5,409 bases of DNA, taken from an uncultured Arcobacter sp. GTDB taxonomy: Bacteria > Campylobacterota > Campylobacteria > Campylobacterales > Arcobacteraceae. Each line of letters begins with the position of its first letter. Within the stretch, counting starts at the first letter, position 1. The stretch spans positions 1 to 5,409 of the forward strand of contig CAJXII010000101.1 in assembly GCA_913054415.1 (NCBI GenBank), written 5' to 3'. A model generated the notes under the pieces. It worked only from the letters and a program-made list of their open reading frames with translations. It made no database searches and was not told the DNA's origin. The position numbers were made by a program, and so were the translations under genes. Shown here piece by piece: positions 1 through 5,409 of the stretch.

Positions 1-52
1 TACATTAAGGGATATTACTCAAAGATTACTTGGTTTTAGGTGCGAAAGTTAA
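1..52 (+). other. Unassigned sequence upstream of the nuclease remnant
   Basis: In the same frame as the nuclease, positions 2-49 read TLRDITQRLLGFRCES followed by TAA at 50-52. The 'LRDITQRL..GF' string loosely resembles the helix in DUF1016 N-terminal domains (L..LS..L...FG.GFS). It could therefore be what is left of the missing half after an internal deletion. The stretch is too short to prove this, and the window starts here. Confidence 0.2.
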
Positions 53-763
53 GATTATAAGCTTATAATGAGAGTAGAAAATAAAGAAGCCAGAGAGTAT
101 TATATAGATGAAACTGTAAAATCAAACTGGAGTGTAAGGGCACTGGAGCGACAAATCGGCACTCATTATTTTGAGCGAATAATATCAAGTAAAGATAAAA
201 GTGTAGTAGAACTTGAAGCAAAAGAAAAAACAAAAAATATGCAACTTTCTCCAAAAGATATTATCAAAGATCCTTATGTATTGGAGTTTTTAAATTTAAA
301 AGATAATATCGCATTTAGAGAGGATGAGCTTGAATCTGCTATGATAGACAAAATTCAAGAATTTTTACTTGAACTTGGTCGTGGTTTTGCATTTGTAGCT
401 AGACAAAAGCATATCAAGACTGAACTTAGTGATTTTTATATTGACTTAGTTTTTTACAACTATCTTTTAAAATGTTTTGTGATAATTGAGCTAAAAAGTG
501 GTAAACTAACTCATCAAGATATAGGACAACTTGATATGTATGTAAATATGTATGATGATTTAGAAAAAAGTGAAAATGATAATCCTACTATTGGCATATT
601 GCTTTGCACAGATAAAGATAACACAGTAGTAAAATATTCAAGTGTAAATAAAAACGATAATCTTTTTGTATCAAAATATCAGATGTATCTACCAACAGAA
701 CAAGAGTTAAAAGATGAGATAGAAAAAGATTTGATAGAGTTACAGATTAATAAAAGGGGATAG
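53..763 (+). pseudogene. 5'-truncated PDDEXK nuclease of the YhcG/DUF1016 family
   Basis: This is the C-terminal portion of a YhcG-like (DUF1016) protein, a PDDEXK-superfamily nuclease often found beside restriction-modification or mobile genes. From the first ATG (68) there are 231 residues. Residues 1-30 (RVENKEAREYY, WSVRALERQI) match the end of the DUF1016 N-terminal domain. Residues 66-78 (IIKDPYVLEFLNL) are the usual linker, and residues 100-210 form the nuclease fold with Asp126 (DLVFY), Glu141-Leu-Lys143 (IIELKSGK), the HQDIGQL helix and a conserved LFVSKYQMYLP tail. Family members are usually about 330-370 residues, so over 100 N-terminal residues are missing. Similarity continues upstream of the ATG: in-frame codons 53-67 read DYKLI, like the end of a 'SWSHYKLI' motif, but a TAA at 50-52 closes the frame. 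No good Shine-Dalgarno precedes ATG 68. I infer a decayed gene, though an active-site-intact short protein starting at 68 cannot be excluded. Confidence 0.72.
54..69. repeat. 16-base perfect palindrome at the truncation point
   Basis: ATTATAAGCTTATAAT is a perfect self-complementary sequence centred on AAGCTT. It lies between the in-frame TAA (50-52) and the first ATG (68-70) of the nuclease remnant. The bases also read as DYKLIM in the nuclease frame, so it may just be coding sequence that happens to be symmetric. Its AT-richness makes chance plausible. Confidence 0.5.
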
Positions 764-765
764 AG

Positions 766-894
766 ATGGAAGATATTTTAAAATATTTCCAACTTACTTT
801 TTATATTATAATTTTTAATATGAGTAGAGAATATTTCACACTTTTAAGCAAAAATATACCAATAAAACTACATAATCAGGAATACAATCCATAA
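766..894 (+). CDS. Possible 42-residue small protein, unrecognised
   Basis: A short open frame begins with ATG two bases after the nuclease stop (TAG 761-763) and ends at TAA 892-894. The purine-rich GGGGATAGAG sits directly before the ATG, with GGGG at 757-760 about five bases away. This resembles a translationally coupled second cistron. The product starts MEDILKYFQLTFYIIIF; residues 8-18 are hydrophobic and aromatic, followed by a basic, polar tail (SREYFTLLSKN, IKLHNQ). I recognise no family. It could be a real small protein, the 5' end of a gene whose remainder was lost, or chance in AT-rich DNA. It would be downstream of a probable pseudogene, which lowers confidence. Confidence 0.3.
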   Translation: MEDILKYFQLTFYIIIFNMSREYFTLLSKNIPIKLHNQEYNP

Positions 895-953
895 AAATAA
901 TCATAGCAAATAAATCAGTCTATAAAGATGCTTATGATAGAATTAAACAATAA
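876..953 (+). other. Short open frame, possible 3' remnant of an unknown gene
   Basis: One frame after a TAA at 873-875 reads SGIQSIKIIIANKSVYKDAYDRIKQ and then TAA (951-953). It has no start codon, so it is not a gene by itself. The mix of beta-like (IKIIIAN) and helix-like (YKDAYDRIKQ) sequence looks more protein-like than random AT-rich DNA, and it may be the tail of a deleted gene. It overlaps the end of the 42-codon frame in a different phase. I cannot name a family. Confidence 0.2.
900..938 (+). promoter_or_regulatory. Imperfect hairpin in the leader before cbiET
   Basis: ATCATA (900-905) pairs with TATGAT (933-938), and GC (906-907) pairs with GC (930-931), with a one-base bulge at T932 and a loop of 22 bases. 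The 3' arm, TATGAT, also resembles a sigma-70 -10 element, but no good -35 lies about 17 bases upstream. There is no T-run, so it is not a terminator. It is too small and lacks conserved boxes of a cobalamin riboswitch. The role is unknown. Confidence 0.2.
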
Positions 954-970
954 CATTTGGAGACAAAAAT

Positions 971-2131
971 ATGGTAACAATCATAGGTAACGGTATGGCA
1001 GATTATGACTTTACCAATATTTCTTTAGACCTAGATCAATACGATACAATAATATGTGATGATAATTTTAAAGAAGAGAAGAAAAATATATTAAAATGTA
1101 GATATAAAAAAGCAAAAGAGTATATCACAGCAAACTACAAAACTCAAAACATCTTATATGTAGTAACTGGTAGTCCATTTTTTTTTAGTGCAGGTATATT
1201 AATAGCTAAAGATTTAGATAAACAATATGTGAAGATTATAGACAATATCTCTAGTAAAAAATATATACAATCAAAACTATTAATCAACGACAACGACATA
1301 GATACTATCTCTTTACACGGCAGAACTCATATAGATCTTCAAAAGTTTTTAACAAATAGATATACTTTTATACTTTGTGATAAATTTACAATACCAAAAA
1401 TCCAAGATGCTATAAAGTTCCTTGATCCAAACGATATAAAAACTACCATAGGTTACAAACTAGGATATGATGATGAAGTGATCCAACAAATAGATATTTT
1501 AAGCAATGAATATGAAAAATTTGATATTGTAAATTACCCTTATGTTTTACTGATTGAAAAATTATTTTCTACAAATCTTTTAAGCAAAGATGATGAGTTT
1601 ATTACTCAACGAGGGATGATAACAAAAGAGTATAAACGAAATCTATCTTTACAATATCTTGATCTTAAACCAAATCTAATATTATGGGATATAGGTGCTG
1701 GTAGTGGAAGTTGTGGTATCCAAGCATACAAAAGATACAAAGTTCAAACTATATTTTTTGAAAACCAACCTTTAAGAATAGATTTTATTAAACAAAATCT
1801 TGCAAAACACAAAGTTATAAATACTATGATATTAGAAGGTGATGCTCAAAACTTTTTTGAAACTATTGATCAAAATCCACATAGAATATTTATAGGTGGC
1901 GGTGGCAAACAAGTTATTGACAAACTTCCATATCTTTTTGACAGATTAGAAAAAGATGGGATAATACTTATCAATGCTATTACATTAAACAACCTAACAC
2001 AGATGATCAATACACTAGATAAAGCCAATATCAAATATGAGATCTATTCAATATCTATTACCACATACAAAGGCGATCTAAACCTCATAGAGCCACAAAG
2101 ACAGATGTTTCAGATCAAGGTTGTCAAATGA
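971..2131 (+). CDS. cbiET: CbiE-CbiT fusion: cobalt-precorrin-7 C5- / cobalt-precorrin-6B C15-methyltransferase
   Basis: This bifunctional SAM-dependent enzyme methylates C5 and C15 of the corrin ring and decarboxylates the C12 acetate in cobalamin synthesis; it is cytoplasmic. Residues 1 to about 200 are CbiE (tetrapyrrole methylase fold): TGSPFFFSAG (66-75) is the substrate/SAM loop, SLHGR (114-118) is a CbiE hallmark, and GYKLGY (161-166) stands for the usual GE.LGYP. Residues about 205-386 are CbiT (Rossmann methyltransferase): ITQRGMITKEYKRN (211-224), SAM motif I DIGAGSGSCGIQ (240-251), acidic Glu264, LEGDAQ (288-293), FIGGGGKQ (307-314) and INAITLNNL (334-342). The 386-residue length fits a full fusion. 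The start is supported by GGAG at 959-962, eight bases before ATG. Oddities: the N-terminal GIGPGD motif of CbiE is reduced to IGNGMAD (5-11), and a T9 run encodes Phe70-72. The gene heads an operon, with its stop overlapping cbiF by four bases. The family call is firm; full activity of the CbiE half is less certain. Confidence 0.93.
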   Translation: MVTIIGNGMADYDFTNISLDLDQYDTIICDDNFKEEKKNILKCRYKKAKEYITANYKTQNILYVVTGSPFFFSAGILIAKDLDKQYVKIIDNISSKKYIQSKLLINDNDIDTISLHGRTHIDLQKFLTNRYTFILCDKFTIPKIQDAIKFLDPNDIKTTIGYKLGYDDEVIQQIDILSNEYEKFDIVNYPYVLLIEKLFSTNLLSKDDEFITQRGMITKEYKRNLSLQYLDLKPNLILWDIGAGSGSCGIQAYKRYKVQTIFFENQPLRIDFIKQNLAKHKVINTMILEGDAQNFFETIDQNPHRIFIGGGGKQVIDKLPYLFDRLEKDGIILINAITLNNLTQMINTLDKANIKYEIYSISITTYKGDLNLIEPQRQMFQIKVVK

Positions 2132-2865
2132 TATATTTCGTAGGTGCCGGTTGTGGTGATGTAGATCTTATCACAGTAAAAGGGATGAAAATCTTACAAA
2201 AAGCTGATGTAGTGCTTTATACAGGTAGTTTAGTTCCAAAAGAGTTATTGTCTTGGTGTCCAAAAGATATATTGATTAAAGATTCCCAAGGGATGAAATA
2301 CCCTGAGATTTTTGATTTTTTGCAAAAATATCAAAATAAGATCTGTGTAAGACTGCACACAGGGGATACATCTATATATTCTACTATCGCTAAACAAATA
2401 GAGTTTTTAGACACTCAAAATATACAATATCAAGTGATCCCTGGAGTAAGTGCAGCTTTTGGTGCAGCAGCTTCTTTGGGGATTGAATACACAATACCAG
2501 GGGTAAGTCAAACAGTAGTTCTTTCAAGAGTTGAAGGTAAAACTTTAAATCCTGAAAAGTTAGAAAATATCTTATCTTTAAAAAATTCATCATTAGTATT
2601 TTATCTATCTATATTACTACTTAAAAAACTCAAACAAAAAGCTTTACAGATGGGATATAGCCCAGATACACCTTGCTGGGTTATAGAAAAAGCAACTTGG
2701 CAAGATGAAAAAATCTACAAAGGCACTATTAGTAATATTGTAGATCAAGTATCACATATAAAAGGGGTAGCTTTGATATTGTTTGGAGATTTTCTAAATC
2801 AAAAAGAGAAATACAGCTCACATTTGTATCTTAAACCACTTATAAAAGAGATGAACAATAAATGA
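2128..2865 (+). CDS. cbiF: Cobalt-precorrin-4 C11-methyltransferase (CbiF/CobM)
   Basis: This tetrapyrrole methylase transfers a methyl group from SAM to C11 of (cobalt-)precorrin-4, giving the substrate of CbiG, the next gene. The 245-residue protein has the motifs in order: YFVGAGCGDVDLITVKG (3-19), ADVVLYTGSLV (26-36), the SAM/substrate loop LHTGDTSIYS (76-85), VIPGVSAAFGAAASLG (103-118), the C11-type signature YTIPGVSQTVVLSR (121-134) with EGKT (136-139), and LILFGDFL (216-223) near the C-terminus. Length is normal for CbiF. Position 9 is Cys where GAGPGD has Pro. ATG 2128 overlaps the cbiET stop as ATGA, and AAGG at 2117-2120, seven bases upstream, is a reasonable ribosome-binding site, so translation is probably coupled. 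Because CbiG follows, the anaerobic CbiF role is preferred to aerobic CobM. Confidence 0.94.
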   Translation: MIYFVGAGCGDVDLITVKGMKILQKADVVLYTGSLVPKELLSWCPKDILIKDSQGMKYPEIFDFLQKYQNKICVRLHTGDTSIYSTIAKQIEFLDTQNIQYQVIPGVSAAFGAAASLGIEYTIPGVSQTVVLSRVEGKTLNPEKLENILSLKNSSLVFYLSILLLKKLKQKALQMGYSPDTPCWVIEKATWQDEKIYKGTISNIVDQVSHIKGVALILFGDFLNQKEKYSSHLYLKPLIKEMNNK

Positions 2866-3887
2866 GAAACCAAAAAATTGCTATTGTTACAATCAACCAG
2901 CCAAGTTTAGATAGTGCTATAAAATTAAATAGTTTTTTAAAAGATTATAAAGTAGATATATTTACTTCAAAAAAAACTCCCAAAAAACCACAAAATATAA
3001 AAACCTTTGACAAACTTGATGATATTTTAAAACCAGCTTGGCAAACTTACGATATTATCATCTGTATCTTAGCAATAGGTGCAGTTATAAGAAAAATAGC
3101 TCCATTACTTATATCAAAAGAGCAAGATCCTGCTATTATTGTTATAGATATTAGTCTTACAAAAATCGTGCCACTTTTAAGTGGGCATCTAGGAGGAGCT
3201 AACGATTTTACACAAACTTTAACCCAACTATTACCAAATAGTATAGATTTTATATCAACAGCAACAGATCAGACAAACACGATAGCTTTTGATATTTTAG
3301 CAAAACAAAATAATTGGCAAATAGAAAATATACAAGCTTTAGCAAATATATCAAATCGACTACTAAATAAACAAAAAGTAAAAGTTTATACTTTTAAATC
3401 TATATTTACAACCTTAACAAATCAAGAACTTTTAGAATTTACTACAAAACTAGATGATGATCAAAATAGTGTTCTTATTACACCATTTGATATCAAAAGT
3501 CAAAATCTTATCCTTAAACCATATATCTATTTGGGTATAGGGTGCAATAAAAATACACCACTTCAAGATATAGAAGAAGCAGTCAAATTATTTCTTGAAC
3601 AAAATAACATATCATTTAAACAGATAAAAAATATAGCTTCATTTGAAGCAAAAAAAGATGAAGTTGGGTTATTAGATTTTGCAAACAAATATGATTTTGA
3701 TATTAAATTCTATGACAAAACTAATATCAATAGTTTAGAATATGATTTTTCACACTCCGCTTCAACTAAATTTTTTGAACTAAAAGGGGTAGCTGAGCCT
3801 AGTGCTATTTTATTAAGTCACTACAAAGAGCTTATTGTGAAAAAACATAGCTACTTCAAAAGTATCACAATAGCAGCATCAATCTAA
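2862..3887 (+). CDS. cbiG: Cobalt-precorrin-5A hydrolase (CbiG)
   Basis: CbiG opens the ring-A delta-lactone of cobalt-precorrin-5A and releases the C20 carbon as acetaldehyde, giving cobalt-precorrin-5B; this step is specific to the anaerobic pathway. The N-terminal domain (about 1-125) shows ILAIGAVIRKIAPLL (69-83) and the hallmark PLLSGHLGGAN (104-114). The middle domain follows with STATDQTNTIAFD (132-144). The C-terminal domain (about 220-341) starts at YLGIGCNKNTP (223-233) and contains GVAEPSAILLS (309-319) and a closing beta strand, FKSITIAAS. At 341 residues it has all three expected parts. ATG 2862 overlaps the cbiF stop as ATGA; the upstream AAGAG (2846-2850) is a weak, distant ribosome-binding site, so coupling to cbiF translation is likely. 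An A8 run (2969-2976) lies early in the gene. It is the last gene of the operon, ending two bases from the stop of the convergent kinase. Confidence 0.93.
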   Translation: MRNQKIAIVTINQPSLDSAIKLNSFLKDYKVDIFTSKKTPKKPQNIKTFDKLDDILKPAWQTYDIIICILAIGAVIRKIAPLLISKEQDPAIIVIDISLTKIVPLLSGHLGGANDFTQTLTQLLPNSIDFISTATDQTNTIAFDILAKQNNWQIENIQALANISNRLLNKQKVKVYTFKSIFTTLTNQELLEFTTKLDDDQNSVLITPFDIKSQNLILKPYIYLGIGCNKNTPLQDIEEAVKLFLEQNNISFKQIKNIASFEAKKDEVGLLDFANKYDFDIKFYDKTNINSLEYDFSHSASTKFFELKGVAEPSAILLSHYKELIVKKHSYFKSITIAASI

Positions 3888-3889
3888 TT

Positions 3890-5380
3890 TTATACCATCT
3901 CAATAACTACCTCTGTTCCTTTATATTGTTTATTTTTATATTCAAATTTTATATTTGAAAGTGATATTTTCCCTCCAATTTGATGAACTACAAAATCATA
4001 TACACTATACAATCCTAGTCCTTTTCCAACAGATTTATGTTTTGTAGTAAAATATGGTTCAAATACATTATTGATAATACTATTATCAATACCACCAGCA
4101 TTATCTCTAATCTTCAAGATAGTTTTATCATCTTTAGTGATATGTGATGTGATAAATATAACTCTATTTTCAATACTATTATCTATAAAAGCTTCCTTAG
4201 AATTATCACAGATTTTTATTATAGTTTGAATTAAAGCACTTTCATAAGTTTCCAAAATCTTATCTTCATCAATATTTACAACTAACTCTATATTATTTTC
4301 TTGTAGCATCATATCTAAATAGTATCTTACTTTAACAATCAAATTCTCAAGTTTAATATTCTCTTTTGTTACTACATTTTCTTTCATCTTAATAAAATCA
4401 TCAATGATAGATGATAAATATCTAGTTTGTTTTTCTATCAAATTAGAATTTTTTAATATAGTTTCACCATTTATAATTCCATATTCTTGTTCCAATTCTA
4501 AAGATGTCGCTGCTGTAGATATGATGCTTAAAGGTTGTCTCCATTGATGTGCTATATTTTGTAATAGATTTTCAAGAGATAAAATTTTATCTTGTTTTAA
4601 TAAATATTCTTTTTGTTTCTCTAGATTTTTCTTTTCAGTAATATTATTTGATATAGAAATATAACCTATTTTATGATTGTTTTTATCAAACTCTGGATAT
4701 ATATGGGAACTAATCCAAAACTCAGATCCAAACTTATTGATATTTTTAATCTCTCCATACCATTGTTTATTGTCTTGGATTGTATCCCATAAGTTTTTGT
4801 ATAATGATGAATCAATATCAGAAGATCTTAATATTGAATGTCTATTGCCTATTAGTTCATCTCTACTATATCCTGATAATTCCAAAAAAGCATCACTAAT
4901 ATCTGTAATAATACCATCCAAATCAGTTTTTGAATATACAACACATTTATTAATCAAAGATAATCTTTTATCTAATTTTATTTTTAATAATCTATTTTCT
5001 TGCTTAATTTGTATAATTTGGCATACTCTATTTAGTTCATTAAAAAAGATTTGTATATTTGTCAATGGTTTTGCTATAAAATAATTAACACCACTATTTA
5101 TAGAATCTTTTAGAAGTTTTATATTTTCAAAAGCAGACAAAATCATAATATATTGTTCTGGATCGATCTCTTTAATAGCTTTTGATAGCTCCAATCCATT
5201 CATATTAGGCATATTAAAATCCAATATAATAATATCGGGTTTTTCCTCTTTATATAATTCTAATCCATCAACTCCATTATAAGCTTGATATAACTCTTTT
5301 ACCTCATCATCAAGTAAAAATCGCATATTCTCTTGCGCACTTATATCATCTTCATGATATGTCAACCCTATATCATACAA
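3890..5380 (-). CDS. REC-PAS-histidine kinase signalling protein, 5' end uncertain
   Basis: A soluble hybrid kinase with no membrane segment. Using the TTG at 5380 gives 496 residues. REC domain (about 5-120): acidic EDD (10-12), phospho-acceptor Asp54 in IILDFNMPNMNG, Ser82 (LSAF) and Lys104 (AKP). A helical, coiled-coil-like linker (about 112-142) follows. PAS domain (about 145-250): LSGYSRDELIGNRHSILR, NLWDTIQDNKQWYGEIKN and ISNNITEKK. After a second helix comes the H-box with phosphorylatable His278 (NIAHQWRQPLSIIS), then HATPase_c: N-box CDNSKEAF (391-398), G1 DNAGGI (426-431), F-box FEPYFTTK (440-447), and G2 GKGLGL (452-457). All catalytic residues appear present. The start is doubtful: the frame stays open to the edge (AAA CAG CTG CTT AGA ATA), and TG at 5409-5408 would complete an ATG if the next base is A. 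The input signal and output target are unknown. It is convergent with cbiG, and nothing ties it to cobalamin. Confidence 0.9.
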   Translation of the reverse strand: MYDIGLTYHEDDISAQENMRFLLDDEVKELYQAYNGVDGLELYKEEKPDIIILDFNMPNMNGLELSKAIKEIDPEQYIMILSAFENIKLLKDSINSGVNYFIAKPLTNIQIFFNELNRVCQIIQIKQENRLLKIKLDKRLSLINKCVVYSKTDLDGIITDISDAFLELSGYSRDELIGNRHSILRSSDIDSSLYKNLWDTIQDNKQWYGEIKNINKFGSEFWISSHIYPEFDKNNHKIGYISISNNITEKKNLEKQKEYLLKQDKILSLENLLQNIAHQWRQPLSIISTAATSLELEQEYGIINGETILKNSNLIEKQTRYLSSIIDDFIKMKENVVTKENIKLENLIVKVRYYLDMMLQENNIELVVNIDEDKILETYESALIQTIIKICDNSKEAFIDNSIENRVIFITSHITKDDKTILKIRDNAGGIDNSIINNVFEPYFTTKHKSVGKGLGLYSVYDFVVHQIGGKISLSNIKFEYKNKQYKGTEVVIEMV

Positions 5381-5409
5381 ATCATAAAATATTCTAAGCA
5401 GCTGTTTCA

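Noticed and set aside
63..254. 63-codon open frame on the minus strand
   Set aside because: Antisense to the nuclease remnant; low-complexity Leu/Phe composition typical of reversed AT-rich coding sequence, with no motif or ribosome-binding site.
773..786. 14-base palindrome ATATTTTAAAATAT
   Set aside because: Pure A/T; such symmetry is expected by chance in DNA of this composition and it lies within the small ORF.
799..821. TATAAT at 807-812 as a promoter for cbiET
   Set aside because: A -10-like match is common in this AT-rich DNA and no convincing -35 is found 15-18 bases upstream.
764..970. Cobalamin riboswitch ahead of the cbi operon
   Set aside because: The spacer is short and very AT-rich, I see no B12-box-like sequence, and only one small hairpin is present.
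2390..2593. 67-codon open frame on the minus strand inside cbiF
   Set aside because: Lies wholly within a well-supported gene on the other strand and has shadow-like Leu/Phe-rich composition.
3941..3959. Inverted repeat TTCAAAT-N5-ATTTGAA as a bidirectional terminator
   Set aside because: Seven AT-rich pairs inside the kinase coding sequence, weak stem and no adjacent T-run; likely chance.
4677..5084. 135-codon open frame on the plus strand
   Set aside because: Antisense to the PAS-to-linker part of the kinase; Ser/Leu/Ile-rich shadow with no recognisable domain.
1..5409. CRISPR array, tRNA/rRNA genes, insertion-sequence ends
   Set aside because: No spaced direct repeats, cloverleaf-like segments, transposase reading frames or terminal inverted repeats were seen on either strand.

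Overview
The window is strongly AT-rich and looks like chromosomal DNA of a Campylobacterota (epsilonproteobacterial) species, probably from the Arcobacter / Sulfurospirillum / Sulfurimonas range. The basis is base composition, a CbiE-CbiT fusion inside a tightly overlapping cbi operon, and a histidine kinase with the H-box 'IAHQWRQPL' that is very common in that phylum. The genus is inference; no rRNA or other marker is present.

Layout. (1) Positions 1-763, + strand: the C-terminal part of a YhcG/DUF1016-type PDDEXK nuclease. The catalytic core is intact, but the N-terminal domain is missing and the frame is closed by a TAA at 50-52, so this is best read as a 5'-truncated defence or mobile-associated gene. 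(2) Positions 764-970: a 207-base spacer holding one possible 42-codon ORF (766-894), a short unexplained open frame (876-953), a small hairpin (900-938) and the ribosome-binding site of the next gene. (3) Positions 971-3887, + strand: a three-gene cobalamin operon, cbiET - cbiF - cbiG, with both junctions being 4-base ATGA overlaps. (4) Positions 3890-5380 or beyond, - strand: a REC-PAS-HisKA-HATPase signalling protein convergent with cbiG. Only two bases separate the stop codons, and the gene's true 5' end probably lies just past the window edge.

How the genes work together. CbiF, CbiG, CbiE and CbiT are four activities of the early-cobalt (anaerobic) corrin-ring pathway: C11 methylation of cobalt-precorrin-4, opening of the ring-A lactone of cobalt-precorrin-5A with release of the C20 fragment, and C5 and C15 methylation with decarboxylation of the C12 acetate. 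CbiG marks the route as anaerobic. CbiL, CbiH, CbiD, CbiJ/CbiK and CbiC are not in the window and would have to be encoded elsewhere. No B12 riboswitch is visible upstream. The kinase has no demonstrable link to cobalamin; its position is simply convergent.

I do not see a convincing undescribed system. The less ordinary parts are the nuclease remnant with its junction palindrome, the spacer 764-970, and some degenerate motifs and homopolymer runs in the cbi genes.
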